Assembly (NCBI GenBank): GCA_022478985.1
Contig: JAKSZP010012129.1
Coordinates: forward strand, 44,424-108,423
Length of the DNA: 64,000 nucleotides
Source: Massospora cicadina
Lineage: Eukaryota > Entomophthoromycota > Entomophthoromycetes > Entomophthorales > Entomophthoraceae
Direction: 5' to 3'
Position 1 is the first letter of the stretch, and each line of letters begins with the position of its first letter. Both the position numbers and the translations under genes were made by a program. Below, in pieces: positions 1 to 12,629 of the stretch. The notes under the pieces were generated by a model, which had not been told where the DNA came from, did no database searches, and worked only from the letters and a program-made list of their open reading frames with translations.

Positions 1-73
1 AAAAGTTGGGTTTATTAAAGCTTTTTTCACAAAGGTACTTTCCATAAAACTGATCTTTTCCATTCCAAGGCAG

Positions 74-825
<752 letters not shown>

Positions 826-1556
826 ATTCTCCTTATGCAAGGTGGAAGCCTTGTCCTGGGGAGAAGATCAACAGATATGAGCACTCAGGACTTAACTTCA
901 AGCTATTTAACTTCTAAATAAATCTCAAGTTAAGGCTCAATCCCACATCATTAGGTTGTGTTTCAATTTGAGGAATTACTTGAATCACTCTAAAATCAAC
1001 TAATAAGCATTTTAATATCAATCACAAATATTTTACCTAATTCTGAGGTCACATTTACCCAACTCTATCATCAGTGGCCCAAGGTTCCCAATATCTCTAT
1101 CAGCTGTTCATTCTCAAATCTTGTAAGTTAGACCTTTAAACCTGGACTATTGGAAGATCTCCTAATTGAGGTTAATCCTAATTTTATCATTACTACGAAA
1201 CAATCTTTAGGAGATCAAGGAGGTCAGCTTACCTTACATGTGGAACGTGATGATGGACAAACCAATTGAAAATCAAAATTATCAGTGAATCACTTCTTGC
1301 AATTCTCAGTGAATCTTGGGTTCCCCTGTTAACAGTACAATAAATTGTACGGTTATTTTTATTAAGTACATTTCATTAAGTAGCTTATAATATTTATTTA
1401 TTATATAGTTTGAGTTTATTCATATGAACAAAATCTCATCCATCACTGCACTTATTAATCCTATTCCTCTCAGCTGACTGTAGCCTCTTACAATCAGCTA
1501 CTATGTTGGGATCTCCGGTGCTAGCACCTGTGAGCGCATCAGGCAGTAACCCAACA
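826..1556 (+). repeat. LTR-like repeat, family F, copy 1
   Basis: About 730 bp that aligns from end to end, with substitutions and small indels, to 9500-10235 in the same orientation. Shared landmarks are AAGGTGGAAGCCTTGTCCTG near the start, CATCAGTGGCCCAAGG in the middle, and CCTCTCAGCTGACTG followed by GCTAGCACCTG near the end. Both copies end in CCCAACA, compatible with the CA terminus of an LTR. Similarity stops right after that point. Direct repeats of this length around an internal region fit the LTRs of an old retroelement; the start is not well defined. Confidence 0.65.
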
Positions 1557-2178
1557 TCTGGTCTCACTACAGGGACACTTCTGAGATGCACCCTGAGGAG
1601 ATACACTCAACCTTGGATGAAGAGAATCAATCCACTGTCAGCACTTCAGATCCTTATCTTTTAGCCTACCTCCTCTGGAATAGTCTAGATGCATTAACCG
1701 TTGGAAGCAATTTTATCATAAAGAACTGAGTACACCAAACAAGAAGGGCTATTACGGTTAAAGCGCCTAGCCAACTTAAGACCTTGCTAAACTTATTATA
1801 TATGGCTGCTATAATCGAATAAGATATCAAAGAGCAAATAAGTTAAATCATAAAGTGAAGATATTGAAAAAGGCAATACTTTATTTTGATATAGAAGCAA
1901 AGCTCTACAATAACATATGGGACTGTGACTCAGAAGACAGTTAGGAAAGCATCACACAGTAAAATTGTAACTGGCCTCTAAGATACCTTACAGTTGTGAG
2001 AAGTGACTCTGCAAATCTCTCTCCAGATTGAACAAGATAAGAAGAAACTGCCAAGCTAATTTTTATCTTCCAGTCAAAGGAAGTAAATCAAACCAATTGG
2101 AGTGCTCAAATTTTTAATAAAACCAGATGATTTTATACCAATAAAATTAATTATTCAGTTATTTAAAATGAATTCCAA
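1557..2178 (+). other. internal region of family F element, left part
   Basis: Lies between the first family-F repeat and the LINE-A insertion. No sustained reading frame. Its last 16 bases (2163-2178, TTAAAATGAATTCCAA) are the target-site duplication of LINE-A copy 1 and recur at 7730-7745, so it continues directly into 7746 in the pre-insertion sequence. Confidence 0.55.
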
Positions 2179-2399
2179 AAAACTTTTTTCTCTCGTTGTG
2201 AGCACTTTTGCAACAAATTCAATTCAAGTCAAGGTAAGATTGATAATCTCATCGAGGAGATTAGTTTGCACCCAATGTTGGGGAGCAGTTGGTCGCGTAA
2301 AGTTAAGGCACAGGTGTAGGCCCCACATCAACCCCAAGTTTTGTAAATGCCCTGGCGAATCTGGTGGAATAGATAGAATGAATAGTAAAAAAACTGGTG

Positions 2400-3678
2400 G
2401 TTACCATTTCCCCAGAAATCTTGGCCTGGCAAGTGCGCTGAAACCAGCTTATCAATACGCCGCACTCCCAACCACTATCATCGGTGGAACACAGGGTGCA
2501 TATTTTCCTGGATATTCAACAAACGGCGCTTTGGGAGAAGTTTTGTGGAGATGTACACACACATTTCCCAAACGCGGTGTATGTCACACCATACTCCATG
2601 CCTCGCAGTTGGCTGGACCTTGGATTTGAAAACAAAGTTGTGGTGGATGAAGCCACAAAAGTGCATGTAGTAGTGGACCTCCTGGATGGCCAATGGGTAG
2701 TTGAAATGAAGTGCACTCGCTGGGCTAAATTGAACCAAATTTTTGTAACTTTTGACTTACTACCTACTACAGTCAAGTGCACCGTGCTGGAGAAACACCT
2801 GAAAGCTGGGCTCGCTGAATATGGTGAAACCCAATCCTTCAAGATGCAGCCTTTACGCTCATGCCAGACCTGTGCACGGGCAAAGCAATTGCTTTTCTCA
2901 CCCCATCAGTGGGGATAGCGGAAGACTTGACCCAAATCCCCATACCGCTTTTATCAAAATCAATGGGCAAGACTCCCACCCATTCAGGGTCACCGTGGAT
3001 AGCGCGCCTCCTATCTGCACTTTATTTCATGCTTTCAGCCACAAGGACCACACCTGCCCCACCAAGGAGGGAATTACTTAGATTGAAATAATCTCAGACG
3101 CAATATGCAGTGCAGACGCCCACTATGGACCAGCAGTAGACACTGATGCAGCCTTCCCGTGGGGAGAGCAAGGATGCTACATTCAAGTAAAACCTGTGTC
3201 CCCACAGGAGCGTAAAAAGGCCAAGCAGGCATTCAAGGAGGCAGCCAAGACCACATCTGTGATCCCACCAACCCAGCTCCAGGAGGACATTGAGACATTT
3301 GCAGTGGAAGTGGCTCACAAATCCCTCCACCAATCAGATTGGGCCGCCAAAGCTGATTGGGCCACCCAAGCTGAAAACCCAATGGGTGAGTTGGTTTCAC
3401 TTGACCAAAGCTACCAAGCATTGATTGAAACTAAATTTCTCAACAAAATTTCTGCCAAAATTCCACCTTCATGTGATGGTGCACCACAAGTGCATACAAC
3501 GCCAAAAATTTGTCCCACAGTGGGGAAAAAGAAGAAGGAAAAAGCCAATAAAAACCCCACAGCTAAAGCTTTTCATACTAAACCATACTCCGTAGCACAG
3601 AATACCCATGCTGCCAAGTAGCAATGTGCTGAGAATGAGAAGGCTGAAGGGTACTGGTGCCCTTCCCCGCGCACCTAA
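2400..3678 (+). pseudogene. LINE-A ORF1 protein, copy 1 (RNA-binding, CCHC knuckle), broken
   Basis: ORF1 of LINEs binds the element RNA in the ribonucleoprotein that carries out retrotransposition. The frame can be followed piecewise with frameshifts: TPHSQ near the start, then WLDLGFENKVVVDEA and VVVDLLDGQWVVE, then LEKHLKAGLAEYGE, a knuckle region, and a Lys/Ala-rich segment (QERKKAKQAFKEAAK). The knuckle reads PPICTLFHAFSHKDHTCP; the second Cys of C-x2-C-x4-H-x4-C is Phe here, so zinc binding would be lost. Copies 2 and 4 keep all four ligands. There is an early TGA near 2430. The stop TAA at 3676-3678 lies inside a hairpin. Confidence 0.85.
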
Positions 3679-3683
3679 GGTGC
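3671..3683 (+). promoter_or_regulatory. hairpin around ORF1 stop / ORF2 start, LINE-A copy 1
   Basis: GCACCT-A-AGGTGC is a 6-bp perfect inverted repeat whose centre holds the ORF1 TAA (3676-3678). The ATG that opens ORF2 is at 3685-3687, in the same frame as ORF1 and six bases after the stop. The same arrangement is present at 31290-31306 (with changed but still paired bases) and at 63219-63231. An RNA role in reinitiation or readthrough is my inference. Confidence 0.55.
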
Positions 3684-3684
3684 A

Positions 3685-6600
3685 ATGGGGGGAGCCTTTA
3701 CTTTAGGGACGTTGGACATTGCTGGACTCAAGGCCTCACCATCCCGGGCTAGAAAACTGAGATTTTAAAATAATTTACCCGTGGAGATCCTGGCCATTCA
3801 GGAAACCCACTGTCCGTGCGGTAGAGAAAGCATGGGCAACCATGCTCCTCCCTTCCATTTCTTTTTGGTCTACGCACTGTGGGGTGCTTGTTTGAGTGAA
3901 CAATAAATTTATTTTGTCAAAATTGTACCTTGACGGCTGCATCCTTGTAATCACCTTTTTGTGGGATGACGAAGTGCACGCTGTTGTTAACATTTACGCC
4001 CCAACCTGTGCATGAGATTGTCAGGAATTCTTCTCAGCCATCAATTATCTTCCATTACCCCCAACCCATTTGTTGTTGGCGACATGAACTGCTGAACAAA
4101 CCCAGCCACAGAATGCTGGCCCTCGTCGCCTACACCCCCACAGGAGCACGTTGAACTTCACGTTCTCAAAGCCACCTTAGGGTTGTTTGATACTATGCCA
4201 CATCATGCACCCCTACTCACTAACATGTCTCGCCCCCACGTGCACAACGGCCAGCTGAGGTCCATGGCCTGCATTGACCTTATTCTCACGCTGTTGAAAC
4301 TCTAATACCAAATTTTCCAATTCACCACAATGAAAATTGATTTATCCAACCACAGAATGGTATCAGTTTCCTTCTGTTTGTCCAATACAGCGGCCCAGGC
4401 ACTGAAGTGGTGCAAACTATGCCCCACCGAGATTATGTCACCAAGATTTTCCTCATGGGTGGAAACTGTGACCTTGGCTCTGGAGTTTACCACACCGCTA
4501 TGTGCAGACCCAATTTACACCTAGTCAACCTTCAAAGTGAACACAATTCGCCAGGATCGCCACCTCTCCTCCTGTAACTCATGGGCTGCCTTGGCAGTCA
4601 TTTTGTGTACGCTGGCGAAGTGGACCACCTGGGGTCTAATGTCCCCGCTGTGAACTACAGCCCAGATTGGGGTCACAAGTGGGCGGAAGTGTCCACTCGC
4701 CTCAACGCACTGATAAGACAACACAAGCATCAGGTTTGTGTTCAGTATAAAGCAAAGCATATAACAGCGGGTGATATGTGTTCTGCTTTTTTTTTCAAAA
4801 TTCTTTACACTGCACCAGAGTTTGGCTTGCACACAGGTGCAAAGGCCAGACTACTCCATTGCGGATATGCTGGCCAAAGTGGCGATCAAAATACAAAATT
4901 ATTACTCCAAATTATATCAGTCCAATCCAGTACGCTGGCAAAAGTGGACAATCTTCTTGAAAGTGCCCATATCTGCACCGTTTCCTGTTTTCCAGAGTTA
5001 ATGATTTGATTACTTGGGACGAAATCTGGGGGTGGAAGGCGAGTTGGTAAGGGTGTATGGCTACCAACCTGAAGGTTGCGGGTTTGATTCCCGCCCTTCG
5101 CACATTGATTGGGGTGCCAGCCAAAGGAAGCTATTGGTGGTTAGTAGGTCTAATAACACGAAAACCTTACCCATGACGTAACCAGAAAAATTTGAGTCCC
5201 AATCCAGATGTGGAAAAACTTTCTACAATGGAGTTGACCCTGTTCAGGTTTCATGTCATTTCTTTCTTTTGGTAATGCCTGTCCCCTGGTCGGCTTGCCT
5301 AGGTTAAATAAAATACTTGGGATGAATTCTGGTCCACCATTCGCGGTGCATTGTACAGGAAATGCCCAGGTCCAGATGGCGTCCCTTATGAGTTCTATAA
5401 GGAGTATTACAAAGATTAACCTCCTTTCTGCTGGCCTCTATGAACCAATGCCTTATGGAAATGCGCCTCCTACCTGGAGGGTAAGAGACTTTCACAATAA
5501 CGTTGTACAAGAAAGAGGATAAGCTGGACTTGGCCAATTGGCGCCCCCATTTCACTCACTAACACAGACACAAAATTTTTACTTAAATTATGGATAACCG
5601 TCTAGGGATTGTTGCCTCTGCTCTCATTTCCCCTGAACACTTTGGTTTCATCCCCAAAAGGTCGATTTGGGACAATATACACACCGTAGCCAACATATAT
5701 CAATACACGGCTTCTGGGGCACTTGTGTTTTTAGACCAGCAGAAGGCCTATGATAGAGTCAACTGGGATTACCTCAGGGCCTGCCTCCATCAATTCCACT
5801 TACCCCTCGATTCAACTGGGTGATGCTGCTCACAGAATCTGCAATAATGGGAGTACGTGGCCCTGGCTTCCTAACAGAAGTAGTCCGCCCTCAAAGGGGC
5901 CTACACCAAGGGGACCCTCTTAGCCCACTCTTGTACAACTTCAGCCTTGACCCACTTTTACGCAATGTGAATGCCCGCCTTACTGGTGTCCATGTGCAAG
6001 GCCAAGCACCAGTAAAGATGTTGGCGTTTGCTGATGATTGTGTGGTTGGGGTGTCTAACAACCAAGATGCACAAGCTCTTGAAGCTACTATCCAGGATTA
6101 CTCCAGGGTAAGTAATGATGCACTTAACGCCTCCAAAACCGAAACTGTTCTCCTTACTTGGTATCAAGCCAGCTGGGCCCCAGCGCCCCATTTTCTTCAT
6201 GCTTCCTCAACTTGCTCATGGGATCTCTTGCCCTTCCCACCTCATACCGCCCCACTTGTTCTCCCCTTTGTGCCAAGCCCCACCGTTAGCCCTGTTGCCA
6301 TTTGGGGGTGTGGCTGGAGGTGGGAGGGTACGCCTCAGAAGTGATGGAAAACCATATCCTCAAAAACGTTACAAAACGCATAGCTTCCCTCAAAGCCCGT
6401 CGGACCTCCCTTACAGGCAGAGTAGTGCTAGCCAACTCTATGTTCTTTTCTAAAGTTTGGTTTGGAGCCCACGCCATCGCTTTAGCCCCTGGTTTCTTAA
6501 AGTCATTATACGCCCTTCTGCAAGGGTGGCTTTGGTTAGGCCGCCCACCGCCGGTGCACCTGTATTTCATTTTTGGTCCTCGCCATGGTGGTGGTATGCG

Positions 6601-7546
6601 CCTGCTCAACTTTGAGGCCCATGCTGCCAAAATTCTTGGCACCTGGATCGCTGCCATCACCAACCCTACGATCTCAGCCCAGCACTGGTCCCGCGCGGCC
6701 TGCTTCAACTTCTCCCACGCCCTGGGCCTTAGCAATCCTACCCACCCCCACTCCCTGTTAAAATATCTCGCCTCACATCCTTCTGCTGCGGGCCCACATG
6801 GGATATCACCCCACTTAAAAAGGATCCTCCTCTCCATGCGGAGCGCTGAGTGGAGGATTTGCATCAGTGGGCACACCGCCCAGAGGAGTCGCCCTACTCC
6901 CCAGTTCACCCAGGAAGTACAAGGCCAAGCCATTCTGAATAATGTGATACCCATGAGGTCTCCTAACATAGCAAGGGTGGACTACCTGGACATGTTGGAC
7001 ATCCCCTACTCCCTCAATACCCAGAAAGCCATATGGAAGTATGCCCAACACCCTCTTCTGCAGCTGCGTGTTCATTCTCTTGTGTGGCGCTGCTTGATAT
7101 GGATATACCATACTGCTGAGCACTCTAACGCTTTGCACTCATCTTGCATCGTGTGTGGCCAGTATGGAACGTTGGTGCACCGCCTGGAAGAGTGACCACC
7201 CTCAAAAGCAATATGGCGTGAGGTTCAGCGTCCATTTCGCCTGGATCAGGCCCATCCCTTTAGCCTTTCTAAGGACATATTTGCTCTGTCCATGGTTTCC
7301 CCTCTACCACCTTCCCTCTGTGCCTTAGTGGTTGCAATCGCTATGTGGACCATCCACACGATTGTCTTGGATGCTATCTCAGGCTCCACTCCCACCCTCA
7401 AGGAAGCTCTACGCTGGTTACAGTCGCAACTTGTGGACCACTTTCAAGCATGGATGTTTGGGTATATCCCACCCCGTCGCCGCCAGATGGTCTCATCCTG
7501 GTTCCTGGTTTGGTTCATCATTTCAGGCCCCTTCCTACACACGTGA
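3685..7546 (+). pseudogene. LINE-A ORF2 (endonuclease-reverse transcriptase), copy 1, broken
   Basis: ORF2 nicks the target DNA and reverse-transcribes the element RNA from the nick. From ATG 3685 the frame reads MGGAFTLGTLDIAGLKA, then the endonuclease motif LAIQETH, GDMNC near 4080, CIDLILTL near 4270 and SNHRMVSV near 4350. The reverse transcriptase shows FIPKRSIWDNIHTVANIYQ, DQQKAYDRVNWDYL near 5740, RGLHQGDPLSPLLYNFSLD near 5895 and the catalytic box FADD at 6027-6038. The C-terminal finger reads CIVCGQYGTLVHRLEE and then TGA at 7193-7195 exactly where copy 2 has the last zinc-ligand Cys (TGC). The terminal motif is AMWTIHTIVLDAISG. A SINE at 5030-5313 and several frameshifts also break it. 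Confidence 0.92.
5030..5313 (+). mobile_element. SINE-1 copy 1, tRNA-derived, inserted in LINE-A ORF2
   Basis: A 284-bp insert flanked by a 19-bp target-site duplication with two mismatches (TACTTGGGACGAAATCTGG at 5011-5029; 5314-5332). The head has RNA polymerase III promoter-like boxes: an A-box-like GGCGAGTTGGTAAGGG and a B-box-like GGGTTTGATTCCCGCC, as in tRNA-derived SINEs. A body of about 150 bp follows. The end, GCCTGTCCCCTGGTCGGCTTGCC plus an A-rich repeat, matches the 3' end of LINE-A. The family recurs reversed at 29172-29457. LINE-A copy 2 has no SINE at the corresponding ORF2 site near 32650, so it shows the empty site. Confidence 0.93.
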
Positions 7547-7745
7547 TCAATAATGGCGCAAGCCCCTACACACGCAACCCCCCTTCTTTCTCTTGGCATT
7601 CTCGCTGGCAACAGGAGATAGCGTCTGCTTCTCTGGTGTGCCCTCCTCTCACTGAAGTTCATTTTTTTAGTTCAGTTTAATTATCAAAAGTGTCCGTCCC
7701 CTGGTCAACCTTTCCCAATAAAATTAAAATTAAAATGAATTCCAA

Positions 7746-8580
7746 GATTATGATTTCGTTTCCAAATCTGCTGTTTTAGAACAGAAAGTGGAAACGAATC
7801 TCATTGCCTGTTTGGACCCAAAATGTGCTGAACGGCGAAAAAACTTGGACAATGACCTCAACAGAACTATTGACCCAATCAAATTATGACAAGTCAAGAA
7901 CTCATTTATGAACTCAGCGATGAAATAAATGTCAAGAACCCCATGGAAGCTTCAAATACCACCAGAATTTTGGTAAACCAAAAGCATCAGACAAAATGCC
8001 CGGAACTTACCTTTGCTCAAGCAGTGACAAGCTTGATGCCTCCGCACTGGCAAGTCTGTTACACAGAGATTCTGACGGCTCTTTTCTGGAAATTAGATCA
8101 GATATTGCTAAAAGAGAATTTTAAAAATTTCCTGTATCTGCTTTCAGCTTGGATTAACACCAATCTTGACAAACCTAATCACAAAAATAATTCGTTTGGC
8201 CTGTGATTTAAGACTAATGGATTACTTTTAAAAACCCAAGGACTTACCTTGGAAGGGAAAACCATTGTCACATCCAGAAAAGCACCACCCACTGCACAAC
8301 CATCCAAGCCAGGGTTTGTCTCCCAAATTGGTAATGAGGTTGTTAGTTCAAACGAGCTGTGCCCTGCAGATTTCACCAAGATGAATCACCACGCCATCAA
8401 CTATTTTTAGCATGAGGTTCCAAATGAACCCAAACTTGAGTATTTAATTAACCCCAACTCTCAATTTCACACCTTGTATGATGCCACCACCAAAACCTTT
8501 GGATTTGAGGCTGTTGAGTTAGTCTTTACCGTCAGAGTTGATAGGAAATTTACTGAGACTACCCAGCTGTTGAGCCAGAT
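7746..8580 (+). pseudogene. degenerate coding region of family F element, unknown product
   Basis: Resumes the sequence interrupted by LINE-A copy 1. Long coding-like stretches are linked by frameshifts and stops: one with a helical, charged look (SAVLEQKVETNLIACLD, then NLDNDLNRTIDP), one from 7886 of about 106 codons (MTSQELIYELSDEINVKN), and one from about 8205 to 8581 (KPGFVSQIGNEVVSSNELC, then TTKTFGFEAVELVFTVRVD). I do not recognise the protein. Its place between LTR-like repeats suggests a gag-like protein of a non-autonomous LTR element, but this rests on position only. Confidence 0.4.
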
Positions 8581-9499
8581 TTGAAATGCCCCACAAATCA
8601 TTCAAAGGCTGACTATGACGCCCTCTCCAGCCCCTTTCAAGTCATATATCAGTTTAAGGATCGGGATCAAGGCAAAGACCCACTAAAAATGATCAACCTC
8701 TGCGAGGCGATAACTTTGGCTTTCACAACCCAGCGCCAAACTGCCATACTTTGTTCTCTCACCTGTTTGCTGGTGGAACAGATGTCCACCTGACGTTATA
8801 AATCTTTTTTGTTCTTATGTGAAAATTGGGGCCATCTCATTACTGGTGCCTGAGTCATCTTGTCAGCTACACGCGCCTCAAGCACGCCCTTGTCATCCAC
8901 TCCCAGCTAGCTTCCAAACTGAAATTGCGCTGTCCTGACTCAGCTACTTCGTTGTTCTACCCTTTTGACTCCATCCTACCTTGCCAGTTTAACCCAAAGA
9001 ACCTTTTACTAATATATACAGACTTGGATTGACTATAAATTATTCCAAGAAAGCCTGTGACACCCTTGCCAACCTAGTCGCCACGCCTAAGGGCAAGATT
9101 TACCCTGATGACACCAATTCTGTACTGATTAATGGCAAGTATCTGAGGGGAATTTAACAATGATGACAAGTCTCAGTTGTTGCTGGCTCAGTGTGACGTA
9201 ACCAGGCAGTTAGTCACGCCCATTCAATAGTGAGGTAGCCTAATGCTGGAAGAACTTTCAACACATGGCCTAGGCTCTCTTAAAAATGAAAACACAGCAT
9301 GGCCTCTTGATCTAAACTGAGCTGGCTTGAACTTGACTAGACATCATCAAATGAACATTTTTGAGTTCCAAGAAAAAGTGCATCAGTCAATCAATAACAA
9401 GATTACATAACAAATACCTCAACAATTTATTGGGTCAATTATTTCAGAAAGGAAAGACTTACTCCCCTTGGACAAGGTTTGAGGGGGATCACTTGAGAT
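8581..9499 (+). other. internal region of family F element, right part
   Basis: Short open stretches only (8581-8793 and 8826-9032), with no motif I recognise. No reverse transcriptase, integrase or RNase H motif is visible between the family-F repeats, so the element looks non-autonomous. Similarity to the other family-F copy begins again near 9500. Confidence 0.45.
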
Positions 9500-10235
9500 T
9501 CTCCCTATGAAAGGTGGAAGCCTTGTCCTGGGAAAAGATCAGCAGATATGAGAGCGCAGGACATGAACTTTAAGCTATGCAAATATTTTAATAATTCTCG
9601 AACTAAGGCTCATCCCAAATCATCAGGTTATATTCTGAATTTGGGGAATTACTTGAATTACTACAAATTTGGCTAATAAAGATTTTAATATTGTTTACGA
9701 ATATTTTACCTTATATTGAGGCCACATTCACCCAACTCCATCATCAGTGGCCCAAGGATCCCAATATCTCTATCTTCTGTTCATTCTGGAATTTGGCAAG
9801 TTGGACTTCTCAACCTGGACTATTAGAAGAGATCCTACATGAGGTTAATACCAATTTAACTAATGCTATGAACTTATCACCAGGAGATCAAGAAGCTCAG
9901 CTGACCTTTCAGGTGGGACTGTGATGATGGACAAACTTTTGGCAATCTATAGTGAGAAGAGAAGATACTTTTTGCAATTACCAAAGAAACATGATTCCCC
10001 TTTTCTTAAAATAGCACTATAAATAGTACTGACATTTTTCATAATCAAAGCTTTTATAGCAAATAGCTTATATTATTTATTTATTACCTAGTTTGAGTAC
10101 ATTTAAATAAAGTTTTTCCATCGCTGCTTCTTATAAAGCCTTTGTCCTCTCAGCTGACTGTCGCCTCTTAAAATCAGCTACTATTTTGAGATCCCCAGTG
10201 CTAGCACCTGCGACGCATCAGGTGAAAACCCAACA
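9500..10235 (+). repeat. LTR-like repeat, family F, copy 2
   Basis: The second, diverged copy of 826-1556 in the same orientation, ending CCCAACA at 10229-10235. It contains an open stretch (9691-9924) with ATFTQLHHQWPKDPNIS. The matching stretch of copy 1 encodes a very similar peptide (QLYHQWPKVPNIS) despite many base changes, so part of this repeat may once have been coding rather than pure LTR. Confidence 0.65.
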
Positions 10236-11809
10236 CAAAGCATTGGGAAGCGAATTTAAATTGTGTATCTCTTTTTAGCAATGCTTTGGTGACTATGAAA
10301 AGTAAGTATTGATTAAGATTTTGCCATACGTTATTGATTAATTCTTGGGCTGTGTATGGAGGTTGCACAAGTGCTTTACTAGGTGGACCGCTAAATAGGC
10401 AATTCATATAAATTATGCTTAGTTTTGAATTCACTTTATTAGTCATTTAATGCTGTTTTACCCTAAGGGTAATAAAAATTTTTGGGCCTTAAGCCCAATT
10501 TAGTATCGATTGATAAATTAATAATAATGAATACAGGTTGATATTGATTATATCAATAAATAATTTGAAAGCTTATGGTTAGGGCTTTACACCAATTAGG
10601 GTGAATCCCAACACTTAAGCTATTTAAAAATCTCCTGATTAAGCTAACCAAAATAGCAACCATTTAAGCAATGCTATAAGGGTAAGATATTAATTTATTG
10701 GGACCCATATTGATCCAGACAATATATAAACTCAGTATTTTATACTCAGGTTACTGCATTTAGACAATAATTAAAGAGTCTTCACACATCCCACACTAGA
10801 GCCATTAAAGGAGGACCTGAAGAAGGTCCTAGGGTTTATCAATTTCCCTGTTTTACTGTGGATTCTGTTGATCATAGAGCTACAAGTAGGTAACCTCAGT
10901 AGTCAGTAGAGTCAGAAGTTTTAAGCCTAATTGGTACAGGGGGTCCTGAAAGTTCAGAGGGTCCTTGCAGGCCTAGGTGGCCTGAGGGACAGATGGGGTC
11001 ATCTCCACATAATTCCTTACTAGTGCTGGAAAGCCTTTCAGCCATTTCAGTATAGCAGGGAAAGGGATATTCTTTTACATATAACAGGAGACAGTTTTCA
11101 ATTTGTCAATCAGAGCCTGATAATATCTTAGTTAACAGCCAAAATGAGTTCATTCATGATTTTTTACAAACTATATTGTGGTATATTATAGGTTCATAGA
11201 CTCAAGTTTTTAGATTCACTCTGCTAGAAATTTGTAACACAATAATCTAAGTATATAGTTTTTAACCCCATTAAGGTTTAATGTCTTTCCAATATGGCCA
11301 CACACCTGATACTTTGAAGAACGAAACCAAATGAGCTAACTAAATAAGGTGGAGTGAAGCATTTGAGCAAATTAAATGTGTTAATGAAGCTCATGATAAA
11401 TTATACTGTTTTCTATAATATAATAAATAACTGGATTAGTAATTTGGAAAAAGTTTATTTAATTCTTTTCTAATTGATTAGAAAAAAAGAGGACAGATGA
11501 AAGCTTTTAAGATTAGAGAAAAATAAAAATCGTGAGATTTAAAAGATTTTTTAGGATAAAATGAACCTTTCTGTTGTTAAAATATAGTTCCATTTAAATT
11601 TTGTGCTGTGAATATATGTCATACAATGTTTAAAATAGAAGCTATAGTTACTTAGAAAAAGGGCTAAAATCTTAGGAGTTTTGGTATCATTGTTGATACC
11701 ACAAAATAAGATACTATAACTTTTTTAATAATAATATGATACTAGAGTTAAGATTGACTGATGTCAATTTTAGCATTCAAGTTTTCAATTAAATCACTCT
11801 AAAGCGCCT
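10236..11809. other. unassigned AT-rich stretch
   Basis: No recognisable element. A minus-strand frame of 81 codons (10446 to 10201) starts with ATG and reads across the family-F boundary; it matches nothing I know. The phrase CCTAAGGGTAATAAAAA followed by GGGCCTTAAGCCC near 10462-10497 faintly resembles the end of family D, but too little aligns to call it. Confidence 0.4.
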
Positions 11810-12629
11810 GACTTTATGGAGCTTGTCAGTACTCCCATCACTGAATAACGACAGACCTTTCAGTTACATCTGATAGTTTATCTGACTAAAAGTTTTTTAT
11901 CTGATGGCGCAGCTAATTTTCGCTAACCCTTAGTCATGTTTCCTAATCATGCATCCAGCTTTTTAGTACTAGATGGTCATCATGCATCCAGTTTTAATGA
12001 TGTTTGATAGCTAGTCTTCCCTTGATTCTTTATGAATCCACATATTAGAATTCTATATAGTTTTTTGGGCCAAATTTGCGGCCCATTTTTACTATAATTA
12101 AGTATATTATCAATTGAATCTCCTGTTTATTATTTTTGAGCCCTGCCAAGCCCTTTCAGCATTTGACTGATGTAGCAATCTTTTAAATTAAATTATTTAA
12201 GATATTATGTGTCACATGAATCACCAAAAATCACAACTAAAGTATGCATACTTACAAGGTGTCTTCCATGCTACCACCTCCAGTACTTCCTCATATGAGC
12301 TGCACACAACCATAATGCCATTCATCACTCCAAAGCCCATAAATCATGACCTTCTGTTCTTCTTCCCATTTTTCTTCCACGCCAGTGTCCTCAGAAGCTG
12401 TGAGTGTTCCCTTGAATGGCTAAGCTGTACCAGTGCCCCTAGTCCATTGACATACTGGCAATGTGCCCTGTTTATGGACACGTTGCACCCATTCCTGAAA
12501 GCCTGTTGTTCTTATCTCCCATTGCCTCCATGCTTCCCGCAAACGCTTCTATGTTAAAGGATTATGTCACAGAATTACTAACGTCTTTTTGGCATTACAT
12601 CTTTAAAACGTGACTCATCATCAAGCACC
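11810..12629 (+). repeat. tandem repeat unit 1 (about 800 bp)
   Basis: First of about two and a half diverged tandem units. Landmarks shared with the next unit: TATCTGA-type stretches before AGTTTTT, a phrase like AGAATTCTATATAGTTTTTT followed by GGCC near 12050, and AGCCCTTTCAGCATTTGACT near 12150. The second half is richer in C and T, with phrases such as TGACATACTGGCAATGTGCC. No protein motif was recognised in its open stretch at 12207-12557. Confidence 0.6.

Larger units (their letters stand above)
2179..7729 (+). mobile_element. LINE-A copy 1, full-length non-LTR retrotransposon with SINE insert
   Basis: Flanked by a perfect 16-bp direct repeat TTAAAATGAATTCCAA (2163-2178 and 7730-7745), the target-site duplication of LINE insertion. 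It opens with CTTTTTTCTCTCGTTG, the 5' start also seen at 29836 and 61722 and, reversed, just inside 47045. It then holds ORF1, a hairpin at the ORF1 stop, ORF2, and a short 3' UTR ending GTCCCCTGGTCAACC with an A-rich repeat. A 284-bp SINE sits inside ORF2 at 5030-5313. Stops and frameshifts in both ORFs make this copy inactive. The exact clade (L1/Tx1-like or another APE-type LINE) is not resolved by eye. Confidence 0.93.

Noticed and set aside
1504..1556. TGTTGGG...CCCAACA as a small mobile element with terminal inverted repeats
   Set aside because: The TGTTGGG half is not conserved in the second copy (TTTTGAG), so it is probably chance within the repeat end.
2102..2629. 175-codon open frame at the LINE-A copy 1 start
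   Set aside because: It begins in the flanking DNA, crosses the target-site duplication and the LINE 5' UTR, and is out of frame with ORF1.
5035..5105. Possible tRNA gene
   Set aside because: It has polymerase III box-like motifs, but it is the head of a longer SINE with target-site duplications and recurs at 29390-29455 with the same body.
6286..6969. 227-codon minus-strand open frame
   Set aside because: It lies opposite the LINE-A ORF2 reverse transcriptase region; the plus strand has the family motifs.
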